From Echinarachnius parma (taxonomy: Eukaryota > Echinodermata > Echinoidea > Clypeasteroida > Echinarachniidae): a stretch of DNA of 64,000 nucleotides. How positions within the stretch are numbered: position 1 is the stretch's first letter; each line of letters opens with the position of its first letter. The DNA is taken from contig JBAMJV010001332.1 of NCBI GenBank assembly GCA_037951105.1, positions 27,501 through 91,500 of the forward strand, in the 5' to 3' direction. Position numbers and translations under genes: made by a program. Shown here piece by piece: positions 48,944-61,033 of this stretch. The notes under the pieces are model-generated. The model made no database searches and was not told where the DNA came from. It was given only the letters and a program-made list of their open reading frames with translations.

Positions 48944-48952
48944 CATCATCAA
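48784..48952 (+). repeat. (ATC)n microsatellite, about 160 bp
   Basis: Nearly uninterrupted cat/atc triplets with single changes near 48863 and 48941. Poly-His, poly-Ser, poly-Met and poly-Asp ORFs over it are artefacts. Confidence 0.95.
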
Positions 48953-49324
48953 ATGAGATCTTTTGTTCAGATTATGTGTTTAAGTTTATAGATCAGAGTT
49001 GAAAACAAATATTTCAAAAGGTATAACAAACCCTTTATTTGTGGTGAATAAAGATTGTGCACACGAAAAATACAGATGTATACGCAATTTGCACTAGCAA
49101 ACTTAAGATCATGACCTGCATTATCACTTTTTTCTATACTGATATGATCAGTATTTTGTATGACGGCATTATGCTGGAATTCAGTTAATCCTATACTGAA
49201 GTCTGATCATCGAATTAATAACATTGTAAGTGGACATGTTGAAATTCATACCGAGCGTTTTAGTCATTATGTTAAAGAAATACAATCTTAGCGCCGAACT
49301 ATACAATGTAAAGCCGTCAACCAA

Positions 49325-49515
49325 GCAATGTTTTCCGTCAGACCCGCTTTTCCTCCCAGCGGTTGCGGGCACGCTCGGGGGGAAATATACACCTACGTAA
49401 AGATGCGCGGTTTCCGCTGCCGCAGCGAGCAGCGGTGGCCGAGGCGCGTTCCCAATCGATTGACACGCCAGTGCTTCCCCCACCATTTGCCGACGCGATA
49501 CGACCCCCTCTCAAT
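49325..49515. other. CpG-rich patch in AT-rich DNA
   Basis: About 190 bp (gcggttgcgggcacgctcgg; gctgccgcagcgagcagcgg; gaggcgcgttcc) is strongly GC-rich and open in several frames on both strands. It could be a regulatory island or a remnant of inserted DNA; no protein family is recognised. Confidence 0.4.
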
Positions 49516-49619
49516 GTCACCTTATCTGACGGCTTTGATGTTTATAGCATCACATCACATTATCAGCACACACACACATCATGTTAACATATTGCATTAG
49601 AAAAGACTCCAACTATATA

Positions 49620-50280
49620 AGTATGTCCCTCTTTCCCCTTCTCTCTCTCCTCCTCTCTCTCTCTATCCCTCATTCAGGTTATTTCTTTTCCGAAATCCTT
49701 CTGAAATCAAATTCACTTTCTCTCTCTCTCATTCTCTTTTCCCCCCTGTCCACCCTCCCACTTATCTCATCATCTGCCTCTTTTTATATCTCTCTCTCAA
49801 TGTTGCATGTTCATTTAATTTATTTCTTGAAATCCCATCGCAAGTTCTCTTATTCTCCCCGCCTCAGTCTCCCTTTCCACCCTTCAACCTCCTTCCCCCT
49901 TCTTCCCCCTCCCTTTCAGTCTCTCACCCTCTCTAACCCTCTTCCCCTCTCCCCCTCCATATCCTCTCGTTCAGTCTCCCCCTCTCCCCCTCCTTCTCCC
50001 CCTCTCTTAATATGCTTACTCTCTCCCCCATCCTTTCAACCCCATTCTCTTACCCTTCTCCCCCCCTCCTCCCCTCCTTCCCGTCTCTCCCTACCCCCAT
50101 CCCTCCCCCTCTCTTCCCTCTCGCCCCTATCCTCTCCCCCTCTCTTTCAATTTCTCACTCTCTTACCCTATCCCCTTCTCCCCCTCTCTTTCAACCCCTA
50201 TCTCTCTAAACCTCTCCCCATCTCTCCACTCCCCTCTCTATCTTCCTCACCGATATTCCCATCATTCTCATTTAGTCTTT
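49620..50280 (+). repeat. 650-bp pyrimidine-rich tract
   Basis: Nearly all C and T on the + strand (ctctctcc, ccctcttcccc, tcccccct repeats). The 234-codon Ser/Pro/Leu ORF follows from the composition and is not a gene. Confidence 0.85.
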
Positions 50281-51167
50281 CCTAGAATCAATATGCAACT
50301 CCTCCCTGACGGTTTATTTATCCGAAGTGCGCAGTCAAATTTACACATCGAATCGATGCGGAGCCCTTTCCCCCATCATCTTCCTACCTCGACTGGAAGA
50401 GCAAGTGATGGATGGATGACACAAAAAAAGAAGAACTCACACGCAAAGAGATGCAGAAGAAGATGAATAGAAAGACATGAGAGATAGAAATAAGGATGGA
50501 TAGATAGGCTAACTAATTGAAAGTATGGTATATACATATTTATATTTATAACGAGAATAATAAAATAAAGTAGGAGAGAATAATTATGTAGATAGGTACA
50601 AAATAAAGAGTTAAGATAGCATTTATGTAAAATTAATAGATTTAGTATGATCATAATAATGCGGATTAATAGCGTAGAGAGAATACAGATTACATTAATT
50701 TAGATATGGATACACAGACCCAACAAATAATTAGAATGGGAAGAGTTAAGAGAAAGTATTTCAATAGAAAATACAAATGGAAAGCAGAGGATAAAATATG
50801 ATGAATCAATAACCAAGCATCGAAAAGGGGAGAGTGAATCGGATAGAATACATGGTGAACTATACAAGATGGCAAACGGATATTTAACATATACTATCAT
50901 ATTTATTAAGCAATGACTGATATAATAAATGGATCGAATTTATTGGTTACAGAAAACAAGTTGCCACGACTTGTATTTTAAAGAAACAAAAGCAGAGATA
51001 TTATAACATAAATCTTTAGAAGTATTATTCACTCATGAATATTATTGCTGATGTATTCAAATGTTGGTAACGAAGGCTATTAATTGAATAGTGAACCATA
51101 TAAACATTATTGTATAGAAAATACTTAATATCTCTGGGCCCCGTATATATCATAAGACCTCTGCAAT
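50281..51167. other. AT-rich stretch, no gene recognised
   Basis: Purine-biased around 50400-50480 and otherwise unremarkable. Confidence 0.45.
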
Positions 51168-51268
51168 TTGTGTAAGTGTCCAATTATTGTAACTACCATG
51201 GCAACAGTTGAAATGATGCATTATGATTGGCTGTTGACCTAATATTTACAACAATTGCAAGAGTTGTA
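51168..51268. mobile_element. Family F TIR element, diverged copy
   Basis: ctgcaatttgtgtaagtgtc then caattattgtaac matches the left end of the element at 62650, and acaacaattgcaagagttgt its right end. The centre carries atgattggctgttgacc, shared in inverse as ggtcaacagccaatca. Confidence 0.65.
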
Positions 51269-51403
51269 TGTACAGGAGTTTATCGAAAATAGGCTATAGT
51301 CATTGCGCGCACTAGATCGTTCAAATTATTAAAGTAATTAGTAATTTTTATATATTGATAAAGCGGCATAAAATAAGACGAATGTATTTAAGAGAAAGTT
51401 AAC

Positions 51404-51511
51404 ATGCATTTTGATGCAATACAAGCAAAATTAAACGAGATCGAACAGAGGGTAGATATAAATGAGCATCGCATCGATAAGGTAGTGAGTCGTGAGGCAG
51501 GAATCCGATAG
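51404..51511 (+). pseudogene. Short coiled-coil ORF fragment, possibly from a retroelement ORF1
   Basis: A 35-codon frame reads MHFDAIQAKLNEIEQ then RVDINEHRIDKV, with heptad-like spacing of A/L/I/V residues as in retroelement ORF1 coiled coils. It is followed by a GC-rich block with an inverted ccgggcc..ggcccgg-type pairing (about 51540-51580). No reverse transcriptase is attached, so the origin is only a suggestion. Confidence 0.3.
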
Positions 51512-53010
51512 GGCTTTCTCCCAGCCTGCCGGGGGATACTACGGCCGGGCCTCTCACCCCTCCCGGAAGCCGGGCCCATTAAAGCCCAGTTACTGTCGTG
51601 TCATCGAGGGTAAACCTAGGAGGGTTTTAGGCACCGCTTAGGACGTAACATCTTCCGCCCTCCTTGTGCTCTCCGCTCCATTACAATTTTGATGACATTC
51701 GATTTTTCCCGCTTGTTCGAATTATCGCCACTTTCCCCCAATTTAAAGTTACTCACCCCCCCCCCCCCCCCCCACACACACATATTTTTCCTAATCCCAA
51801 AATACCATACGGTGTTATCTACTTCTCCTCTCCCCGCCTCTGCTTTCTGGGTTATTCTTATTCGTTTAAATTTAATACAATATAATGTTTTTCATTATTT
51901 AGTCTAGCTCCTGATTTCATCTACAAATTATTTCGTGTGGTCTTTTCCTACCCGAATCTGTCATCTTGGCACTACATCTTGGCACTAACCCTAACCCTAG
52001 GACAATATAGGACTGTACACTCATCTCTTTCATTTTCCGTCTATCTCCCACTTTGTCTATCGCCCTCTATCGCTACTTGTGCCTTTACATTCTTTCTATA
52101 TAGCGTCCCCCCCCCCTTTCCCCCTCTCCATCCCCATATGCCCCTCTTTGTACATTATCTTTGTTTATATCTTATTTTTCTTCAATACAAATACAATACT
52201 AAAAGCTATATTGGTTGCTATTTTGCTTTCTTTGTCGGTAGTACTAGATTTGGTATACAGTACAGAGGATTACAAGCGAAACAATAACATTATAAGAGAA
52301 AACACGAGCAAAGACTAGTACAGGCTCCACGTTATTCAGATCAATCGATCGGAAAGAGTGAATTTCGCAGCTTAAAACGCTGCTAAACACTTTCCCCCTA
52401 AAATTAACGATTTGCGGATAAAGTTAAGCGTCTTTTCAAACGGCATCTTTATATAGATCCTTTTAAAACCTCCCTAATTTGGCAAACTAATACGAAGTGC
52501 TTAAATCAAAACCAATTAGCAGAGAGTCAAATACCCGAAAACAAATAGAAATGCCTTCTTTACTTTCACGCATTGCTATAAAGGAGTATGGTATCAGATA
52601 TCGCACTTTAAGCAAAAAAACAAGGACCGACAAAGAAGTGACTTTGTGAATAAAAACAGTTAAAATAAATAACAATACAACAAACATGTTTAAAAACACA
52701 CGTTTAGTCTTTCATTTCAACGAAATACTGAGCATTACTGTAATTACCCATACTATATATTACTCCATCATATTTTATTCAACCTGAATTCGAATACAAA
52801 AAATAATACAATCATGTTATTTTATATCTGGAAATATTTGACATTAAGTTATTAAGAATATATTTATTTCATTCAAGAGTAAGAAGAGTACATTAAAACA
52901 AAACGAAAAAAAAAAAATCATTATGTAACTGTTCTGAAGCGGAACCCGATGTCAAAATATTAAAATTGATTTAATACCTGACATATTATACAAAAAAACG
53001 ATCGCCTTCC
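51512..53010. other. 1.5-kb stretch, no gene recognised
   Basis: C run with CA repeat at about 51757-51780, C run near 52109, and a two-unit telomere-like ctaaccctaaccctag at about 51985-52001, too short to mean a telomere. Confidence 0.45.
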
Positions 53011-53870
53011 AAAATAATGCTTGCAAGATGAACAATCATAATTCGGGATGATGACGGTCTGACTGACATCGATACACTCATGAATAATGTTGAAAGCGCG
53101 GGAAAAGGAAAACAAAATGGCGGGAAAATTGTCGGGAGCTGGTGCGGATGGCGGGTTACATCATGAAATTACTATCTGCAGCCTTTTGAATGTGTACGCT
53201 ACGAAACAGAATGAGGGCATTTGAGGACAGCGATAGAATATTCGGGAGAGGAGAAGTGATGATAATAACTTCACTGATGTATACAATCATGTAACTAATT
53301 TATTGCCCGAGTGATTTTCAACATCGTTTGTGCGAGATGGGCGTGATTGGAGACATTGGACACTGATACACTCATTAAATGTTGTGAGTGCGGGTAAAAT
53401 CAGGCAAGGCGGGATAAATAGTAGTGGTATTAATACGTTGGCGGTTTTTTTGTTATGACTGCTGGCTGCAACAACGGCCAAATGTGATGGCAGTTTAGGC
53501 GGGGAAGAAGGAGGGGAGCTGCTGCAGCTCAGTTTATAGCTAAAATGCGATGTCAATATCCTGTAGCGAATTTATCACCTGAGGATATACTTCTCGCTTT
53601 CCAATAATGTTTGTGAGACGGGTCTTGATTGGGGATGATGCCAGCAAAATGATACACTCATGAATCGAATGTTGATAGAGGCGCGGGGGAAATTAAGGCG
53701 GGACAAATTTGGCGGGTGGCCGGACGTTATAACTACCGGAGGTTATTTCTCTTGGTGTATCATATTGGCTCTTAATCGTTTTATGTTCACAGTGTTTATA
53801 ATATCATCGTCAGGAATGATGCGATGTCAGTTTTAAAACATACACAACGCGGGACAGTTAAATAAACGAT
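53011..53870 (+). repeat. Three to four diverged tandem units of about 290 bp with GGCGGG motifs
   Basis: gatacactcat at 53071, 53365 and 53651 sits in equivalent context (ttccaaaataatg.ttg..ag; gcgggaaa; aa.gcgggaca). Each unit has one or more GGCGGG sites (aatggcgggaaaattg; aggcgggataaata; tttggcgggtggc). A fourth partial unit may end near 53870. Confidence 0.7.
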
Positions 53871-54998
53871 ACAACGTAATTATTATATATTATACCACAT
53901 TTTTTTGTTGTTGCGATAAAGTTAAATGTACTTCCCCACCCAGTCCGTCCGGACCTATGATTGCTACCTAAATATTTTGACATAAATGGGTGCATCTTTC
54001 GCCCGCTCATGTCTGCCATGGTCTATTGCCCGACACGTGAGCGTTGTTAATGTCGTTATTGTTATGTAAACTGTATGTTTTGATACCTTGCATGCATGTA
54101 GCGAGCAGATAATTGATATTAATGTGTCGCGCTTCCCTGTTGATAGTTTATTTTAGTCGAGTGTGGGCTATTAAACCGTTCCACTCAAGTATTCCCGGAT
54201 GCAATGAATGCCATTATAGGACGCCGTTTTTCCCCCTCGATTTTTGAAATACTTGTTGATATCGCTTTTTTTTATTTACAATTTCCATGGAATATGAAAA
54301 TAAACGTGAGAGTTTTGAAATTGATGCACCCATTATATATTTATTGATATTTTATACAACAATACAGATGATGGGCAAAACTATGTTTCATCACGTGATT
54401 AACTTTTGACCAATCGTAGAGCATGATTCTTAGTATGTGGAATATAATGCCTGATATTACTTTGTTAGAGAAATGTACACTTTTTGGTAGAGTAATGATC
54501 CGAACGCACTTTTCGGGAGCCAAATATTTCACAAGCTCTGCCTTGTTTCCGTTCCCTATTTGTTCACATTTTGTTGGCATACATAATTCATCATTGATAG
54601 ATTACGTAATGCTATTGTTTTTTATTGTAGTTTTGTGTATTCGATATTGATATTTTTGTGGCCAACTCATGAATATCTTGCTTTGTTCGTTTATTTCATT
54701 GTAATTGTGATTATGAAATCTGGAAGTATAGATTGAAATTAAATCAAATTAAAGCAATATCAAATTAAATTAAATCGAATCAAATCAATCCAAAGGAAAT
54801 GAAATGAAATGAAAAAAAATCAAATGAAATCAAGACAAATCAAATGAAATCAAAACAAATAAAATAAAATAAAATAACATGACATAAAATAAAATGTATT
54901 GTTGTAATGTAATATCTGTGTCTATCATATCGGCGAGACGTAGACAATCACGAACAGAAGGGTGGCCGTAATTGCAGGTCAGAACGGGGCGGGTGCGT
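53871..54998. other. AT-rich stretch with an AAATC/AAATG simple repeat; no gene
   Basis: Simple repeat caaatgaaatcaaa/aaataaaat at about 54735-54893. The rest shows no coding or RNA feature. Confidence 0.45.
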
Positions 54999-55101
54999 AG
55001 CAGGGGTGTAATGTTGTATAGCTGGTCACCCGCCATCTGGTGTAATGTTGTCTTGCTGGTCACCCATCAGGGGTGTAATGTCGTCTGGCCGGTCACCCAG
55101 T
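54999..55101 (+). repeat. Three short tandem units of 32-36 bp
   Basis: ggtgtaatgttgtatagctg, ggtgtaatgttgtcttgctg and ggtgtaatgtcgtctggccg, each followed by gtcaccc. Confidence 0.8.
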
Positions 55102-57788
55102 GAGAGGACATGGCCGTTCGTGTGATGACCCTTGTTATAATTGTGGTGTACCTGAGGTCAAGTTTAACGGGAGGGAAACAAAAGAGGGGGGGGGGGGCGG
55201 ATTGTGCCATAACGATATTTGCATGTTATCAATGCTTAAAGCTATTATAGTGCGTCGTTGTGTTTTAGAGGGCACTTTTTCAAAGAGTTTTTAGGCAGGC
55301 GCCATGTTGAACTCTTCGATTGCCACGGTTGACTCTTTAACAATACGTACTCGTATACTCAATACATTACCTTTTCTGACTAATTATCTGGATGAAATTT
55401 GGCAAATCGTGATTAAATACACGCCTTTCTTACTTGCAGACTTTTTAAATACTTCATGAGAAATGCGACGGGGTTTTCTACGACCTTTCGTTTCTCAAAG
55501 CTCCCCAATTTCTCAAAGAGGTTCATGCAATATTCATGATCACATCATAATGGTGAACGTGTTTGCAGTTGTCAAGGCGACGGTGATAACGCGACAACAC
55601 AATGTAATAAAACGAACGGAATGCTGTATAGTAAAAATAAGAATATGAAAAGGACACTTGCCTTTCAGCCCTTGTGATATGGAGAATGTGGTACTAAGTA
55701 GAATCGACATCTAAATACATTGACAAGACAATCATACATTACGAACATTTTTTGTGGGTACATATTGAACAACAAAAAACAACATTGAACGTTTCCTTTT
55801 GCCTTATAATTCGAGTTGAAAATAAAAAAAAAGTTATTGCATAATTTTTGCTTTTCAGACCTGAAATCGATTTCCCATTATGAGCAACGAAGTCTGATGA
55901 TGTTATTTTTTATATGGTTATCATTTTCATTATAATTATAGTTCAAATCTCAAGAATTATTACTTTCTTTGAGAGAGAAAGAAATAATGGAACATTGGAG
56001 TTCTTGAATTGTATTCCTTTCTTTCGGTCGTGTTAGGCATAATAGAGGGTAACGTGCCATTCACATGTACGTATGATAATGTTGATTATATAATTTCATA
56101 TGTTCATGATCTGACCTATTTTGGACGAAGGGGTGAGGAAATTAAGAAAATAAATAATATTATTTTCTTTCAGCGATTTTTTAACTTGATATCGTGTTTA
56201 TAATTATTACTATATTTCAATATAGTCTTCAGGATCTGACTTGTTTTGGACGAAGGGGGTGAAAGAAATGAAGAAAAGTCACGTTCATCTAATAATGCAT
56301 CATCTTGATCCCTGCTGTCTTGTCCATGTTATCAGTCGGTAGCCGCGGTAAAATTATCAGAAGGCACTTCATAATTACATCAATAATTCACCATCAACAA
56401 CATCAGAGCCCTTCTTGTCATTTAGCTTATACGCTGAAAATGATAATTTAATAATTGCATATAATATGTACATCAACAACAAGGAGATCAAAGCCCTTTA
56501 TGATCTCAGCTCACGAGACATAAATTTCTAATTTCATAATAATCTTAAATCATTCACAAACAATTTGTTCAACACCACTCTTTTTTAGTGTATAATAACA
56601 CTGAACGATTCTCTTTTCATAATTGCATACATAAGTCAACATCAGGCTCAGAGCTCTTCTGCTCAACTAAAAATATTATTAAGAAACGGGCACGCTATTA
56701 TTGACACACAGCAAGATTAACGTGACTAAAGCTTTATCATTTCTTTGCTCATATCAACATCTTTATTTTCTAGAATGATGTTCATTAAAAATATTTATAA
56801 ATAGTAACGAAAAAAAAAAATCAATTATACAGTTACATTCTGTTACTTTTCATCCGTGATAAAAAAATATCGTTATTGAAATGATTTTGTATAAAATCGA
56901 TGATCATTAATTGTGTAAAATAAAAACTCTACAAAATATTATAATTACGTATATAGCCAGGTTCTGTAATTTACGAACCAAAACGAACCAAATTGCTTTG
57001 AAAGGAAGTGAGTAATAGAAACCGATAGGCTGGACATAAAGGAACATTATTACAGTCATGTTGCAGCGTGTTGTTGATGCTAGCATAACCGTCTAGTTTA
57101 CACATAGAGGTATACATTTTTTAAAATTTTTTATTATTATGCGGAGACTTTTTAGAAGGTGTCTCCGCGCATAATCTGCGCGACAAATTCATTCGCACGA
57201 TTTATTTTGAAACAGAACACCGGTCGCTTAGCGCGGATAAATCTCCCCCGTTACTCTTCCGTATACTTTTCCCTTAGTAGACCCCGGGCAACGGCGATGA
57301 CTTGCCCTTGCCTTGAAAATTATATTATTGCGTGGCTTAATACCACAATATTGCTCCCTGCATTTATCTCTATGTTTTCCTGTAGAAATCATGTTCAAAA
57401 TGTAATAGTTGCCGCTGGTTGTCATGACATTTGCATATCCAAGGTAACCTTGGTACATATATCAACATTAATGAAAGACATAACAGTCTATAAACCGAAA
57501 ACCCCAAAGGCAAAATGAATCGGTTTAAACATTTTGTAAGTATTGTCTTGTAATTAGTGGGAAATTGAACACCTAAGGCCAGGCTAGGGGATTATTTTGT
57601 TGTATCATCGCATTTTAATTCATGGTCATTTTGGGTGGATTTTCTGTACGAATGTCAAATCCTCTTTGACCGAAACGAGATAATTATAACCTTCCCAATT
57701 GAGCAGAAAACCCATAGAAAATGTACATAAAACAGTCGCTGCAACTGGATAGTAACTAATTATCAAAAAGCAATTCTACTGTTGATGC
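55102..57788. other. 2.7-kb stretch, no gene recognised
   Basis: Diverged duplications: gatctgacctattttggacg (56109) and gatctgacttgttttggacg (56233); tcaacaacatcagagccctt (56394) and tcaacaacaaggagatcaaa (56473). A hairpin gcggagac..gtctccgc lies at 57140-57168. The 119-codon ORF at 57159-57518 has no recognised domain. Confidence 0.4.
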
Positions 57789-57819
57789 TGATGGCGGCGA
57801 TGATGAAATTGATAGTGGT

Positions 57820-58003
57820 CAGGATGGTGATGATGATGATAATGAAGATGATGATGGCGATGATGATGATGATGATGGCGATGATGATGATGATGATGAT
57901 GATGGTGATGATATGATGATGATGATGATGATGATGCTAATGATGATGGCGATGATGGTGATGATGATGATGATATTGATAGTGGTCAGTATAGTGATGA
58001 TGG

Positions 58004-58049
<46 letters not shown>

Positions 58050-58115
58050 GATGATGATGATGGCGATAATGACGATGGTGATGGTGTTGATGATGATGAT
58101 CATCATCACCATCAC
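57820..58115 (+). repeat. (ATG)n / (GATGGTGAT)n microsatellite, about 300 bp
   Basis: Imperfect gatgatgat and gatgatggtgat blocks with an internal duplication (ttgatagtggtcag at 57808 and 57975). Poly-Met and poly-Ile/Ser ORFs are artefacts. Confidence 0.93.
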
Positions 58116-58366
58116 CATCATCATTTCATTAACGTTGTGTTTCTACGCAATTGTCGTGTTAATGATTTCCTCAAGTTGACGTGGTGCCAAATTAACACAA
58201 GTATTATCATAAGTTCGGTGTTGTGTCACAACCCCTAGAGCCCTCAAAACGTCAAACGGAGGGGATTCATTATAGCGCTGATTCCCAAAACAAAAATAAA
58301 ACTGGTAATTTCTAAAAAATAATATTCATATCTTCCCACGCATACCGTATTCTCACTTCCCTCTAA

Positions 58367-58861
58367 TCGCCTGTCGGCACTATATGCCCGCACTTCACAC
58401 TATCCTAAATCTTAACCCGCTCCCTGACATGCCAAGTAGATTGTACATTTCTAATATACATGATTATAGGTTTTAATACTTGATTCATATCACCTGGTTC
58501 CTGTAGGCGATGGGTTAATGTATACAACGTTTTTGCGGTATTCCGCAGTTGTGTAATCAGTGTATATACCTGTCGGATATATCGCTGTGTTGGCCATTTC
58601 TGCGGTGTGTTTATCGCCTGTCGGCACTATATGCCCGCACTTCGCACTATCCCACATCTTAACCCGCTCCCTGACATGCCAAGTAGATTGTACATTTCTA
58701 ATATACAGTACATGATATAGGTTTAATACTTGATTCATATCACCTGGTTCCTGTAGGCGATGGGTTAATGTATACAACTTTTTGCGGTATTCCGCAGTGT
58801 GTAATCAGTGTGTATACCTGTCGGGAATATCTCTGTGTTGGCCATTTCTGCGGTGGGTGTT
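58367..58861 (+). repeat. Recent 247-bp tandem duplication
   Basis: tcgcctgtcggcactatatg starts at 58367 and 58614. The two units differ by a few substitutions and small indels (tttttgcggtattccgcag in both; acatgattatagg against acatgatatagg). Confidence 0.92.
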
Positions 58862-60968
58862 TATATTTTTTTTAATGGAATTAACCCGCTCATATTATTC
58901 ATTCTTGACCAACATGACCAAGTTCATCATTGTGTTATCCTTTCTGGGAAACCCAGGACTATTATTGACAACTTCGTTAATTAATTTTGACAAATAGTAA
59001 TTTTGTTTTGATGGATGTGGTAATTTTGTTGTTGTTGCATTTGGTAGTATCGAAATTAAAAAAGCGACTAAATCATCAAACTTTCATTATGTGTAGACGG
59101 AATTAGTCATTCCAGTATGTTTATTTCCGCTAGACGCGTTACTATATCGCGTGACGTCATACAGGCGCCATTTTGTAATTACTGCAGTCATGTCTTTCAA
59201 ACCAAAATAAGAATGGAGATCATTATCTTCGTCACCTTCTTCAACAAGGTGTCTTAATTTGAGTATGAGGGTAGATATCAGAAGAAAAACAAATTATTTC
59301 GATTTTTTTTTTTTTTAATTCTCCATTTGTATCAGTTGTACATGTAAAGTTGTCTTGTTGTGACGCAGTTACCCAAAACACGCAGTATTCCCATACTATT
59401 TCACAAATTTGTTTTAGCTGCAGCGGTCAAAGCAAGCTTTCCCGCCTATTATAATTATAATTTATACATAATTTCTTCTTCTTCAAAATTCAGAAGAAAA
59501 CGGGATAAATTACATTTTTCAACTTTCCAAAGTTATGTCAGCTTTGGCCGAGAAAAGACAATTTGTTGTCTTTGCACAGTACTGTTGGTAGTATAGGTAG
59601 ATGTTCGCGTACGTACAATATTTGCCAAGTACCGAATAATAATGCGTTTGTATTTGAGCAAAGTATATTCGATTGTCATTTTACAACGGGGCCCTCTCTT
59701 TTCCGTGGCCCCGGGTGTATAAAGGTGGTTTGTCCCCCTATAGAGCGTCAACAAAATCCCCCCTAGTTTGACCCGAGGATTCTGTTCACAAAACACGCTG
59801 GCTCCCGGTAGTTTGCTTTGGGGTCGAAAAGTGAACAAGCTACGAATATATTAGGAATGTGGATAAAAAAAAGATGATCAAATAAGGAATTCGTATTGAT
59901 ATCTTGGTATTTTCCCCGAAAAGGGCAGCTCAATTGTGTTGATTTCAATTTGGCAGAATATCATAGTATAATTATAATGCAATGATTTCATTTTGATATG
60001 ACTCATTTTGGCTATACACTATAAATATTGATATCAAATCAGTATTTTAGTAAAAGTTTCGCGTTTCTATGTATGCCTTATAGTGTCATCGTAATAATGG
60101 CATTCAATACAAGTTCAACTTTAACAAATTGTTTGATTTACCTGACACATTTGATTTAATTTGACAATCAACATGACACATAATGGAACACGAACGATCT
60201 AAAAACATGATGATCAGTAACTGGTAGCCGAATATTTTGAAGTAGTAAGACACGGTACAATTGTTTCGATATTTTAAGAACCGCTACTATCTCGCCAGTT
60301 GTATGCGCACCTGTAAAGGGCCTGGCGCGGGGCAGTATCGCGGTAGCTTTTCGCGATGCTCCGTTGTTCAAACAACCACGCGCTTTTCCCCTCCCTTCGT
60401 GTATGCTTGTTATTAAAACTATACATACACGCCATCTTGTTTGAGGAGGGGGGGGGGGGGGGGGGGGGGTTGTTTTCAAAGTCCTTTTCCATTTATTTCC
60501 AGTTATTTTTTTCTTCATATTTCCCTTTTCCCCCCGCCTTTTCCCGTCTATAATTTGACTTCATTTTCGCGGCTCGGACTCAGGCGAGGCGTTCCATTTA
60601 CTTAGCAAACAAGCTTCGAATATTTCTTAAGTAAATGCACACACAAAACATGTTTTGAAATAAAAATGGAAGCTAGAAACTAGAAGCTCTTATGCTACTG
60701 TGTAATTCACTTGATAGACACTTCCAAGTGTCGCTGAAAGTCTACGATATTTCGAGCTTCGTATATAGAGTATGTTTCCATTTGAGTATTTTGTTTGTAT
60801 TTTGAGTTAGTCGTAATTGTTTTTATTTAATATCGCGTGTATGGATTTGCAGTAATATAAAGCCGAGCATAACTTAAATGAATAAAGTATGTTACAAACA
60901 TGGATTAACGATACTTATGCAGCTTTCAACTCAAATCGTATTACATCGTATCGGTTCTTCCCCAAAAC
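58862..60968. other. 2.1-kb stretch, no gene recognised
   Basis: TGACGTCA at 59152-59159, a T run at about 59303-59316 and a G run at about 60448-60469. gccctctcttttccgtggcc near 59691 lies beside gtttgacccg without a paired end. ORFs lack motifs. Confidence 0.45.
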
Positions 60969-61033
60969 CATGGGCGTAGATCTGTCATTGATACCCATTC
61001 AACTGGGGGATGATCTATTCATTCATCCCCCTG
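60969..61033. mobile_element. Family J hairpin element, truncated copy 2
   Basis: ccatgggcgtagatctgtca, ttgatacccattca, ggggatgatctattcattca and tccccctga match the reverse strand of the 44.3-kb copy; the last arm is missing. Confidence 0.72.

Noticed and set aside
48688..49002. ORF with poly-His and poly-Ser, and poly-Met/Asp frames on the minus strand
   Set aside because: Entirely the (ATC)n microsatellite; no flanking coding sequence.
49581..50285. 234-codon Ser/Pro/Leu ORF, the longest in the window
   Set aside because: A pyrimidine-only tract rarely makes stop codons; no domain or signal structure beyond composition.
51985..52001. Telomere-like CTAACCCTAACCCTAG
   Set aside because: Only two repeats; too short for an interstitial telomere claim.
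57159..57518. 119-codon ORF beginning inside a small hairpin
   Set aside because: No recognisable family and an overlapping open frame on the other strand; left as unexplained rather than called a gene.
57819..58179. Poly-Met and poly-Ile ORFs
   Set aside because: Translation of the (ATG)n microsatellite.
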